From an uncultured Clostridia bacterium (GTDB taxonomy: Bacteria; Bacillota; Clostridia; Oscillospirales; Ruminococcaceae), in the NCBI GenBank assembly GCA_945910715.1, contig CAMDZU010000004.1, positions 1 through 16,310 of the forward strand: DNA of 16,310 nucleotides, read 5' to 3'. The translations under genes and the position numbers were made by a program. Positions 1 through 7,534 of this stretch are shown here, piece after piece; within the stretch, counting starts at the first letter, position 1; each line of letters starts with the position of its first letter. The notes beneath the pieces were generated by a model. It made no database searches, was not told the DNA's origin, and saw only the letters and a program-made list of their open reading frames with translations.

Positions 1-1480
1 GGTTAAATGCCGTGGGAAAATCCTCGGCGGTAATTTGAGCAAGTATTTTTTTCAGCTTGTCGGGGGAGTGGAAAAGGTAGGCTATAATTCCACGCTCCGC
101 CTTTTCCTCGGTGGGATATTTGTCTGCGTCGGGGTTTATTTTATCGTGAGAGGACAGGCTGTTAATAAGCATTTTGTTTTCCTGCTCCCTTGCACGGTAG
201 CCCTTTCGCCGCAGCTGATCCTCAACCGCAAGCTCCACGTTCTGAACGCTCAGCTCGCACTGCTTTGCCACGTCTGAAATATACACCATACGGTCAAGCC
301 TGCTGTCAATATCCGCAAGGAGCGTTACCGCCTTTTTGAGATAAGCTGAACGTCCTTCGGCGGTATCAAGGTTAAGCCCACGCTTTGCCTTATCAAGCTC
401 AAAGCTGATTGCCGAGCCTGATTTGTCAATAAGCAGCCTGAACGCCTCTGCTCCGTATTTCTTTATGTACTCGTCCGGGTCCTTTGCCCCGTCCATTTGC
501 AGCACTCTTGTTGAAATTCCTGCCTCGCTTAACAGGTTGATGGCTTTCATTGTAGCCTTTTGTCCTGCCTCGTCCGAATCGTAGGAAATCACCACCTCGT
601 CGCAGTACTGCTTCATCAGCCGTGCCTGCTCGGGAGTTATTGCCGTTCCGAGAGTTGCAACTGCGTTGGTAAAGCCTGCCTGATTAAGGGCGATAACGTC
701 CATATAGCCCTCGCAGAGGATAAAGTATTTCTCCTTTGTATTCTTAGCAAAATTAAGGGAAAATATGTTTGAGCGCTTTTTGAACACCAAGGTTTCGTCG
801 CTGTTAAGGTATTTTGCGGGAGCGTCCTTTTCAAGAGTGCGCCCTCCGAAGCCGATAATGTTTCCCCGTCTGTCGATAATGGGGAACATTACACGGTGGC
901 GGAATTTATCGTAGAAATTGTTGTTGTTCCGTGCAACAAGGGCGGCGTCCGCCAGCTCGAAATCGGTATAGCCCTTGCTTTTCATAAACAGCCGCAGCGT
1001 GTGCCAGTCGTCCGCCGCATAGCCAAGACCGTACCGTTTTATAGTGTTTGGGGTAAGTCCACGGTCTATAAGATACCGCCAGCCCTCCTCTCCCCCCGGG
1101 GAGATAAGCTGATCGCGGAAAAACCTTGCCGCCTCACGGTTCATTTCAAGCATTCGTGTGCGCTGCATTGCGGTTTTGTCGTTGGCGTCCTCGGGCATAT
1201 TCATTCCTGCACGCTGTGCAAGAAAGCGCACGCTTTCAATATAGTCAAGGCTTTCAATGCGCCGTATGAAGTTTATCACATCTCCGCCTGCGCCGCAGCC
1301 GAAGCAGTAAAAACTCTGATTTTCGGTATAGACGTGGCAGGAGGGAGTTTTCTCCGAATGGAAAGGGCAGGAGCAGACATAATCTCTGCCTGCACGTTTT
1401 AAATTGACGTAAGAGGACATTACGCTCACTATATCGTTGTTTAATTTCAGCTCTTCAAGAAAGCCGTCGGGCAGGGGCAT
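1..1480 (-). CDS. dnaG: DNA primase DnaG, C-terminal end beyond the window
   Basis: Synthesises RNA primers at the replication fork. I translated 493 residues from the ATG at 1480; the frame is open to the left edge, so the last ~100 residues (helicase-binding domain) are outside the window. Seen: an N-terminal CHC2 zinc domain with ligands C38, H41, C59 and C62 (CPFH ... YCFGCGAGGD), a catalytic core, and a TOPRIM domain with EGYMDV (E257) and the metal-binding YDSDEAG (D301, D303). The start is fixed by GAGGTGAT just upstream; an ATG at 1500 is out of frame. It begins 28 bp after dgt ends, so the two are likely co-transcribed. In many Clostridia the main sigma factor gene follows dnaG, which would lie just left of this window (inference). 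No damage seen. Confidence 0.97.
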   Translation of the reverse strand, partial: MPLPDGFLEELKLNNDIVSVMSSYVNLKRAGRDYVCSCPFHSEKTPSCHVYTENQSFYCFGCGAGGDVINFIRRIESLDYIESVRFLAQRAGMNMPEDANDKTAMQRTRMLEMNREAARFFRDQLISPGGEEGWRYLIDRGLTPNTIKRYGLGYAADDWHTLRLFMKSKGYTDFELADAALVARNNNNFYDKFRHRVMFPIIDRRGNIIGFGGRTLEKDAPAKYLNSDETLVFKKRSNIFSLNFAKNTKEKYFILCEGYMDVIALNQAGFTNAVATLGTAITPEQARLMKQYCDEVVISYDSDEAGQKATMKAINLLSEAGISTRVLQMDGAKDPDEYIKKYGAEAFRLLIDKSGSAISFELDKAKRGLNLDTAEGRSAYLKKAVTLLADIDSRLDRMVYISDVAKQCELSVQNVELAVEDQLRRKGYRAREQENKMLINSLSSHDKINPDADKYPTEEKAERGIIAYLFHSPDKLKKILAQITAEDFPTAFN

Positions 1481-1508
1481 AATATCACCTCTTTATACAT
1501 TAAATCCA

Positions 1509-2498
1509 TTAAATCCATGATTTGGGTATGCAAAGTTCTTTATAAATATCCACCGCATAATCGTCGGACATTCCCGAAATGAAGTCGCAGACCGCTCTTT
1601 CCGTGCCCCAGTCCTTTGCAAGCCGCTGATAGAGAGGCGGCATCTCGGCAGGAAAGCTGCAGTAATGCTTGTAAAGATATTCAACGATTTTGCAGGCCTT
1701 ATGCTTTTCAATGTTGGTTGCGGGAGCAAGGTAAACCTTTTCAAACATAAAGGCTTTCAGCTCATCATGAGCCTTCTGCGTTTCCTCATCATAGCGTATT
1801 TCGCTTGTGCTGCTTGAAATAATTGACTTTATCAGGGAGGTAATGCGCTCCGATTTGGTTTCTCCCAGCACCCTTACGGGAAATTCGGGCAAATCCTCCT
1901 GCTTAAGAACTCCCCCTCTTATTGCGTCCTCAATGTCGTGATTTATGTAGGCAATCTGGTCGCTGTACTTGACGATTACGCCCTCAAGGGTTTCGGCGGT
2001 CATATTTGTGTGGCACTTTATGCCGTCCCGTACCTCGTAGGTAAGGTTAAGTCCTGCGCCCTCACGCTCGATTATGTCAACTACACGGACGCTCTGATTA
2101 TAATGCTTAAATCCGTCGGGCACAAGGGAATCAAGCACACGCTCTCCGTCGTGTCCGAAAGGGGTATGTCCCAGATCGTGACCTAAGGCTATTGCCTCGG
2201 TTAAATCCTCGTTAAGGCACATTGCCCTTGCAATTGTCCTTGCAATCTGGGCTACCTCAAGGGTGTGTGTAAGTCGGGTTCTGTAATGGTCGGATTTTGG
2301 GATAAGGAAAACCTGGGTTTTATGCTTAAGACGGCGGAAGGAGTTGCAGTGAATTATCCTGTCCCTGTCACGCATAAAGTCGGTTCTTATATCGCAGGGC
2401 TTTTCCTCGTGCAGTCTGCCCTTGGTGTCAATACTGCGGCAGGCGAATTCAGAAAGTGTTCTGTTTTCGTTTTCGATAACTCTTTCTCTTAAAAGCAT
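1509..2498 (-). CDS. dgt: dGTPase-like HD-domain triphosphohydrolase
   Basis: Family members hydrolyse dGTP (or other dNTPs) to the deoxynucleoside and triphosphate, and so influence dNTP pools. The 329-residue length fits the short dGTPase class rather than the ~500-residue E. coli type. Metal and catalytic residues of the HD fold are visible: H78 (THTLEV), H107-D108 (GHDLGHTPFGH, with H111 and H116) and D180 (YSDQIAYINHD). The start ATG at 2498 is preceded by AAAGGCGG. The gene lies just upstream of dnaG with a 28-bp gap, a pairing that links nucleotide-pool control to replication. It is separated from the upstream operon by an intrinsic terminator at 2541-2583. I saw no strong consensus promoter in the ~40 bp between them, so its promoter may overlap the terminator or be non-canonical. 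The exact dNTP preference cannot be read from the sequence. Confidence 0.93.
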   Translation of the reverse strand: MLLRERVIENENRTLSEFACRSIDTKGRLHEEKPCDIRTDFMRDRDRIIHCNSFRRLKHKTQVFLIPKSDHYRTRLTHTLEVAQIARTIARAMCLNEDLTEAIALGHDLGHTPFGHDGERVLDSLVPDGFKHYNQSVRVVDIIEREGAGLNLTYEVRDGIKCHTNMTAETLEGVIVKYSDQIAYINHDIEDAIRGGVLKQEDLPEFPVRVLGETKSERITSLIKSIISSSTSEIRYDEETQKAHDELKAFMFEKVYLAPATNIEKHKACKIVEYLYKHYCSFPAEMPPLYQRLAKDWGTERAVCDFISGMSDDYAVDIYKELCIPKSWI

Positions 2499-2540
2499 TT
2501 ACATTCCGCCTTTCATTTTTCTTGTGCATATATAAATACT

Positions 2541-2583
2541 AAAAACCCCCTCGAAACTCCTTTTTTTTCGAGAGGATTTTTTT
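2541..2583 (-). terminator. Intrinsic terminator after yigZ
   Basis: The arms at 2566-2575 and 2547-2556 form a 10-bp stem with one G-T wobble (CCTCTCGAAA with TTTCGAGGGG, minus-strand reading), followed by TTTTT on the minus strand (2541-2545). It lies 14 bases past the yigZ stop and ends the proB-to-yigZ unit before dgt. An A/T-rich flank on the other side (2576-2583) could also allow plus-strand termination. Confidence 0.85.
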
Positions 2584-2596
2584 GCTTTTTGTCACA

Positions 2597-3217
2597 TTAG
2601 CCAAAATCATAGCTTATTGTTTGTTTAATCTGTACAGAAATCCTGCCGTTGCAAAGCTCAATCAAGTCTGCCTTGAACTTTTCAGCCTGTTCAACACGGA
2701 GAAAAAGCCGTATAAACACGCTGTCCGTAAAGCTTTCCTCGGCAATTCTTGCGTCATATTCCGCAAGGGTCGCCCCTATTCTGCCGTAAAGGGAATAATC
2801 AAGCCCGATTTCAATTTCGCAGGCGTCGCACATATTCTTGATTTTAGCGGAGTCTATTGCTATTTTAACGCCCTTTGAATAGGCTCTGACAAGTCCCCCT
2901 GCGCCGAGAAGAATACCGCCGAAATAACGGGTAACCACGCAGCACACGTCTGTAAGCCCCTCCTTTGCAAGCACCTCGTGCATTGGCACTCCTGCTGTGC
3001 CCGAGGGCTCTCCGTCGTCGGAATGACGGGCGGTGTTGTTGTGGCGGAGAATGTAGGCATAGCAGTTGTGGGTTGCCTTGCGGTGCATTGCCCTTATTTC
3101 GTTTATAAAGGCGATTGCCTCCTCCTCCGTTTCAACGGGGCAGATATAGCCGATAAACTCGGATTTTTTCTCGGTAAAGCCTGCTTCGCTTCGTGCGGCA
3201 ATTGTTTTGTAGTTCAT
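2597..3217 (-). CDS. yigZ: YigZ / IMPACT family protein
   Basis: Member of the conserved UPF0029/IMPACT family. Bacterial members have no firmly established role; eukaryotic IMPACT regulates the translation-control kinase GCN2. The 206 residues match the usual ~200-residue bacterial length. Domains: N-terminal IMPACT domain (about 18-120) with THNCYAY (49-55), SDDGEPSGTAGVP (66-78) and VTRYFGGILLGAGGL (95-109), then a DUF1949-type C-terminal domain (about 138-200). The start ATG overlaps the stop of the upstream regulator gene (ATGA at 3214-3217), implying translational coupling. It is the last gene of the proB-led unit and is followed by a terminator. The function in proline metabolism, if any, is unknown. 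Confidence 0.93.
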   Translation of the reverse strand: MNYKTIAARSEAGFTEKKSEFIGYICPVETEEEAIAFINEIRAMHRKATHNCYAYILRHNNTARHSDDGEPSGTAGVPMHEVLAKEGLTDVCCVVTRYFGGILLGAGGLVRAYSKGVKIAIDSAKIKNMCDACEIEIGLDYSLYGRIGATLAEYDARIAEESFTDSVFIRLFLRVEQAEKFKADLIELCNGRISVQIKQTISYDFG

Positions 3218-4395
3218 TGATCGCCTTTCGCTTGTAGAATTTCGTATTGGGCGGTTATTTTTACCGCTGCTCTCGGGTTATCGTGTTTGAATTTTTTCAG
3301 CACACGGTCGATTATTTTTACGCAGGTCTGCTGGGTGGTGTTTGGCAGCAGCAATGCAAGCTGTGCGGCACTGCTTCTTGTGTAAACGTCGCTTGTGCGG
3401 AGAGAAACGCTTACGGCGGAAATAAGCCTGCCGCATACCTTTTTAAGCAGCGCCCCGTCGGGAATACTGCCGTCTGCTTCCGTAATTGTCAGTATGCAGA
3501 GATGAACGGGGGTTCTACTTCTTTCGGCGTCACGCATTTCAAGGCGGTAGATGTGCTTGAAAAGCTCAAACTGGCAGAAAAACGCTCCCCTTGGCATTTC
3601 CATTTCGTCAAGGCGCTTGCGCACCTCGGAAATACTGCTTATGCTTTTGTCCTTTTCCGCAGAGGTAATTCCGTAAAGGGAGGTAAGCTCCTCCGAGGGA
3701 GTTATGCCCTGGTCGAGGAAAATGGAGGTTGCATAGCGGTATTGCTCCGCCGCAGCCTTTGTATCCCCCAGCTCTCCCAACGTCTTTATAAGCCTGCAAT
3801 GGAGCGCTTCGTCCATTGGGTCGATTATAACCGCTTTTCTGCAGATATAGGCGATTTCCTGCTTTCTTCCTGCCTTGTAAAGCAGGTCGCTTGCCTGATT
3901 TACCGCCTTTATGTAAAGGGAGTGGTAATATGCGTTAAGGGGCATTACCCACGGGTCAAGGGCGGATTTGTGGAGAAAATCTCCCTTGTAGAGAGAAATT
4001 GCCTTTAAGAGATATTCAAGGCGCTCATTGTCGGGAATATTTCCGCCGCTTTTTTCAAGGTATTCCTCGAAAAGCTCAAAGTCCGCTTCGTGGGGCAGCC
4101 TGCTGTTGAAGGCGTAAGCGCCAAGAGTGCTGATTATGACTTCCTCGCCTGTTTCAAGCTTTTCAAGCACTGTTCTCAGCCTGTGCAGCTGTGTTTTCAG
4201 CGCACCTGACGGGTTGTCGCTTTCTCCCTCGGGCCATAACAGCTCGATAAGCTCGTTCTGGGATATTTCCCTGTTGTGATTGGCGATAAAATATTGCAGA
4301 AGCGTCCACATTTTCCGTGAACGCTTATTCTGCTCGGTAAGAGTATGCTTTTCGCTGCTCAAGGAAAATTCCCCGAAGGTGGTTATTTTAAGCAT
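3214..4395 (-). CDS. SARP/AfsR-type transcriptional regulator with degenerate GGDEF-like C-terminus
   Basis: Probable DNA-binding regulator of 393 residues. Three regions are visible: an OmpR-type winged helix (about 1-98, including LLWPEG at 52-57 and the LKTQLHRLR recognition region at 67-74), a bacterial transcriptional activator domain made of TPR-like helices (about 100-245), and a C-terminal region (about 270-390) resembling a nucleotidyl-cyclase/GGDEF fold. In that region LRTSDVYTRSSAAQLALLLP (332-351) aligns by eye with the R-DxxxRxGGDEFxxLLP segment of diguanylate cyclases, but SSAAQ replaces GGDEF, so cyclase activity is unlikely. It starts 6 bp after the membrane-protein gene stops and overlaps yigZ by four bases. 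Targets are unknown; autoregulation of the operon is possible but no operator was identified. The wHTH-BTAD assignment is firm; the GGDEF-like call is inferred. Confidence 0.85.
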   Translation of the reverse strand: MLKITTFGEFSLSSEKHTLTEQNKRSRKMWTLLQYFIANHNREISQNELIELLWPEGESDNPSGALKTQLHRLRTVLEKLETGEEVIISTLGAYAFNSRLPHEADFELFEEYLEKSGGNIPDNERLEYLLKAISLYKGDFLHKSALDPWVMPLNAYYHSLYIKAVNQASDLLYKAGRKQEIAYICRKAVIIDPMDEALHCRLIKTLGELGDTKAAAEQYRYATSIFLDQGITPSEELTSLYGITSAEKDKSISSISEVRKRLDEMEMPRGAFFCQFELFKHIYRLEMRDAERSRTPVHLCILTITEADGSIPDGALLKKVCGRLISAVSVSLRTSDVYTRSSAAQLALLLPNTTQQTCVKIIDRVLKKFKHDNPRAAVKITAQYEILQAKGDQ

Positions 4396-4401
4396 AGTTT
4401 A

Positions 4402-5397
4402 TCAATACTCGCTTGGAGTGTCCTCCGCTACCGTATGTCTGATTGAATTGATTGTCATTTTGCCCTTGGACTTTGAAATTGTGTAAATCATAGTCTTGTC
4501 GGGGTCGTTTTCCGTTTCAATGCCTGCAATTGCAAGAGCGCTGGGGGGCATATATTCAACGGTAACGGTGTAAAGCTCGCCAACGTTTGACAGCTCAGTT
4601 ATGCGTGGGGAATAGGAGTTCAGCGCAGGATTTATGGGAACGGTGTAGCTTTTTGTGTCGGCAACGTATTCAAACACGGTATTGCCGAAGCCTACCGTCT
4701 GATGCTCCATAACAAAGCCGTAGCCGAACAATGAAGCCGCCGCCGCTTCAACGTCTATTTCGGGGACGGACATAAAATATTCGTCCACAATCTCGTAGTT
4801 TTCGGTATTGCCGCTTAAAACTATCTGCCATATCGAGCAGTTTATAATAGTAGAGCTTGGCAGATCCTCTATATTCTCAAAGGCAGGGGGGTCGGAGGCG
4901 ACAACGGGATAAACAAATACCGCAAATTCGTTTTTCAGCGAAGTCTGGTCGGCAATTTCGCCGATAAAGTTGGCGGTAAAGTTGACTGTGGAAACAATTC
5001 CCACAATAGCCATTGCAAGAATAAACACGCCTACGCAGAAGAAAATCTTCTGACTTACGGGGTATTTTGTCTTTGTTGTTTCCGAGGGCTGCTGAGGGGA
5101 CATTACCTCCTCTATTTCGCTGTAATCCTCGTCAAGAGCTCCTGCAAGAGAAGAAAGGATAGTTTCGTGCTCCTTGTGTTCCTTTGGAGCAGGCTTTTCG
5201 GGCTTTGCCACGGGCTGCTTTCTGCGCTTGCTTTTGGGCGCAGGTTTTTCCGCCGCCTGTGGCTTTTCGGGTACAGGCGGATTTTCGCCGGCAGGCTTTT
5301 CCTCGGGGATAATCGGCTCGTTAAGCTTTTCCTCGGGCTTTTTTGCCGTGGTGTTTTTATTTTTGCTGTTATTGTTCCGTTTGTTTTTCTTTGCCAT
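4402..5397 (-). CDS. Single-pass membrane protein with Lys/Pro/Glu-rich cytoplasmic tail
   Basis: I do not recognise a named family. The 331 residues split into three parts: a low-complexity, highly charged N-terminus rich in Lys, Pro, Glu and Asn (about 1-112, with KPxxxEKP-like repeats); one hydrophobic segment (about 116-138, IFFCVGVFILAMAIVGIVS); and a C-terminal domain of about 190 residues with few basic residues, predicted outside the cell (type II topology, positive side in). There is no signal-peptidase site or LPxTG motif. It sits 15 bp after proA and 6 bp before the SARP-type regulator gene, so it is co-transcribed with both. One possibility is a membrane-bound partner or sensor for that regulator; this is inference from gene order only. 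Confidence 0.85.
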   Translation of the reverse strand: MAKKNKRNNNSKNKNTTAKKPEEKLNEPIIPEEKPAGENPPVPEKPQAAEKPAPKSKRRKQPVAKPEKPAPKEHKEHETILSSLAGALDEDYSEIEEVMSPQQPSETTKTKYPVSQKIFFCVGVFILAMAIVGIVSTVNFTANFIGEIADQTSLKNEFAVFVYPVVASDPPAFENIEDLPSSTIINCSIWQIVLSGNTENYEIVDEYFMSVPEIDVEAAAASLFGYGFVMEHQTVGFGNTVFEYVADTKSYTVPINPALNSYSPRITELSNVGELYTVTVEYMPPSALAIAGIETENDPDKTMIYTISKSKGKMTINSIRHTVAEDTPSEY

Positions 5398-5412
5398 AGC
5401 TTTCCTTTCGGG

Positions 5413-6657
5413 TTACTGCCTTATCTGTCCCTTTCCGTTGATAAGGTATTTGTAGGTGGTAAGGGCTTCAAGTCCCATTGGTCCTCTTGCGTGGAGCTTC
5501 TGGGTGGAAATGCCTATTTCCGCTCCCAGACCGAACTCAAAGCCGTCTGTAAACCGTGTGCTTGCGTTGACGTAAACTGCCGCTGCGTCAACGGACTGCT
5601 GGAACTTTTCGGCGTTGTCAAGGTTGATTGTGACAATACATTCGCTGTGTCTTGTGCCGAAGGCGTTTATATGGTCGATTGCCTCGTCAATGGACTTAAC
5701 CACCTTAGCGGCAATGACGTAATCGAGAAACTCCTTACGGTAGTCCTCCTCCGTTGCAATATGCTCAACGGCAACGTACTTTGCGGTTTCCTCGTCGCCG
5801 ATAAACTTAACCTTGCCGTTCCATTTCTCTGCAAGAGCGGTGAAGAACTGCTCCGCAACGTCCTTATGAACAAGGACGTTTTCTATTGCGTTGCATACGC
5901 TGGGGCGCTGGGTCTTTGCGTTATCCACAATGTTCACCGCCATATCAATATCCGCAAAGCGGTCAACATAAACGTGGCAGTTGCCCTCTCCCGTCTGGAT
6001 TACCGGAATGGTGGAATTTCGCATAACGGAGCTGATAAGTCCGCCGCCCCCTCTCGGGATAAGCACGTCGATATAGCGGTCAAGCTTCATCATTTCCCCT
6101 GCAGCCTGCCTTGAGGTGTCAACCACAAGGGCGATTGCGTCCTCGCATATACCCGTTTCCTTTAATGCCTCACGCATAAGAGCAACAAGGCACTTGTTGG
6201 AGTGGATTGCGTCGCTGCCTCCTCTTAAAATGCACACGTTGCCCGATTTAAGGCAAAGAGCCGCCGCGTCAACGGTAACGTTTGGACGGGATTCAAAGAT
6301 AATACCGATAACTCCTAAGGGAACTCTTTTTTTCACAATGTGCAGTCCGTTTGGCAAATCCTTTCCGCCAAGCACCTCGCCTATTGGGTCGTCAAGGGTC
6401 ATTACCTGAAGCACGCCCTCGCTCATGGCGTCAATTCGCTTTTCCGTAAGGGTAAGCCTGTCCTGCATTGCCTCGCTCATACCGTTTGCCCTTGCGGCTT
6501 CAACGTCCCTTGCGTTTTCCTTTATAATAAGCTCCTTGTTTGCGGCAAGCTTGTCCGCAATTGCCTTAAGAGCTGCGTTTTTTGCTCCCACGGAAATGCC
6601 CGAAACAGCACGCTCCGCCTTTTTGGCGGCAATTCCAAGTTCCTCTATGTAGCTCAT
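5413..6657 (-). CDS. proA: Gamma-glutamyl phosphate reductase
   Basis: Second step of proline synthesis from glutamate: NADPH-dependent reduction of gamma-glutamyl phosphate to glutamate-5-semialdehyde. The 414 residues match the normal family length. Aldehyde-dehydrogenase-type features are present: FESRPNVTVDAAALCLKSGN (121-140), the nucleotide-binding PRGGGGLI segment (201-208), and the catalytic cysteine C255 in TQRPSVCNAIE. The start ATG overlaps the proB stop (ATGA at 6654-6657), so ProB and ProA are translationally coupled, fitting the need to channel the labile phosphate. A 15-bp gap leads to the membrane-protein gene. No anomalies seen. Confidence 0.97.
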   Translation of the reverse strand: MSYIEELGIAAKKAERAVSGISVGAKNAALKAIADKLAANKELIIKENARDVEAARANGMSEAMQDRLTLTEKRIDAMSEGVLQVMTLDDPIGEVLGGKDLPNGLHIVKKRVPLGVIGIIFESRPNVTVDAAALCLKSGNVCILRGGSDAIHSNKCLVALMREALKETGICEDAIALVVDTSRQAAGEMMKLDRYIDVLIPRGGGGLISSVMRNSTIPVIQTGEGNCHVYVDRFADIDMAVNIVDNAKTQRPSVCNAIENVLVHKDVAEQFFTALAEKWNGKVKFIGDEETAKYVAVEHIATEEDYRKEFLDYVIAAKVVKSIDEAIDHINAFGTRHSECIVTINLDNAEKFQQSVDAAAVYVNASTRFTDGFEFGLGAEIGISTQKLHARGPMGLEALTTYKYLINGKGQIRQ

Positions 6658-7454
6658 ATTTTTTCCCCCTCTGCCGTGAAAACGGTGCAGACTGCCTTAT
6701 TTTCAAACAAATCGTAAAGTATTTCCGGGTTTTCGCCCTTGATTATAACCGTTGGTATGCCATTTTCTCCGGCGATAGTTGCCGCTTCAAGCTTTGTGAG
6801 CATACCGCCGCTTGCAAGCTCTGAGCCTTTTTCTCCTGCTGCGCTTATCATACTGTCGGTGATTTTTTCCACCACGGGAATAAGCTTTGCGTCGGGCAGC
6901 TTTGGATTTTTGTCGTAAAGCCCATCAACGTCCGTCAGAATTACCAGTAAATCTGCGTCTGCAAGTCCTGCCACCATTGCGGAAAGGGTGTCGTTTTCGT
7001 CAAAGTCAAGCTGCTCTATGGAAACCGTATCGTTTGCGTTGATAACGGGAATAACCCCCATTTCAAGCAGTCGGTGGAGAGTGTTTCTCGCATTGGTGTG
7101 ACGGGTCTTGTTGCTGATAACGTCACGGGTAATAAGAATCTGGGCTACCGTGTGGTTGTACTTTGCAAACTCCCTGTCGTAAATGTTCATAAGCTCGCAC
7201 TGGCCTATTGCGGCGCAGGCCTGCTTTGTGGGCATATCCTTAGGACGAGTCGCAAGTCCGGCTCTGCCTACGCCTATTCCCACTGCCCCCGAAGTAACGA
7301 AAATAATCTCCCGTCCCGAGTTTTTAAGGTCGGAGAATACCTCGCAAAGCTTCTGCACCCGTCTTATGTTGAGATTGCCCGTTTTGTGGGCAAGGGTAGA
7401 AGTGCCTACCTTTATAACAATACGTTTTTTGTCCGATAAATCTATGCCGTTCAT
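6654..7454 (-). CDS. proB: Glutamate 5-kinase, short form without PUA domain
   Basis: First, usually proline-inhibited, step of proline synthesis: ATP-dependent phosphorylation of glutamate. The 266 residues cover only the amino-acid-kinase domain; the C-terminal PUA domain of ~365-residue enzymes such as E. coli ProB is absent, a common state in Clostridia. Motifs: RIVIKVGTST (11-20, phosphate-binding Lys and Gly), the FVTSGAVGIG segment, PVINANDTVS with the acidic loop after it, and the nucleotide-binding LTDVDGLYDKNP. The start ATG has AAGGAC upstream and lies 33 bp below a consensus-like promoter at 7488-7516. It is the first gene of the proB-proA-membrane protein-regulator-yigZ unit. Confidence 0.96.
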   Translation of the reverse strand: MNGIDLSDKKRIVIKVGTSTLAHKTGNLNIRRVQKLCEVFSDLKNSGREIIFVTSGAVGIGVGRAGLATRPKDMPTKQACAAIGQCELMNIYDREFAKYNHTVAQILITRDVISNKTRHTNARNTLHRLLEMGVIPVINANDTVSIEQLDFDENDTLSAMVAGLADADLLVILTDVDGLYDKNPKLPDAKLIPVVEKITDSMISAAGEKGSELASGGMLTKLEAATIAGENGIPTVIIKGENPEILYDLFENKAVCTVFTAEGEKI

Positions 7455-7487
7455 ATTAAAATGTCCTTTTTTACATATTTATAACTT

Positions 7488-7516
7488 ATTGTATCACAAA
7501 GCGGATTTTTTTGCAA
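7488..7516 (-). promoter_or_regulatory. Promoter of the proB operon
   Basis: Minus-strand -35 TTGCAA (7511-7516) and -10 TACAAT (7488-7493) are separated by 17 bp. Transcription would start near 7481, leaving a ~27-nt leader to proB. The -35 begins about 19 bp after the CLC gene stop, and I see no terminator hairpin between them, so some read-through from the CLC gene is possible. Confidence 0.75.
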
Positions 7517-7534
7517 TAGAAAAATACGGCAGTT

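Noticed and set aside
896..1402. 168-residue plus-strand open frame
   Set aside because: Antisense to the DnaG zinc and core domains, which are unmistakable on the minus strand.
3247..4008. 253-residue plus-strand open frame
   Set aside because: Lies antisense inside the SARP-type regulator, with Cys- and aromatic-rich composition and no motif.
5167..6114. 315-residue plus-strand open frame
   Set aside because: Antisense to the clear membrane-protein and proA genes, very rich in Cys, Phe and Leu, and with no family resemblance; a by-product of codon usage on the other strand.
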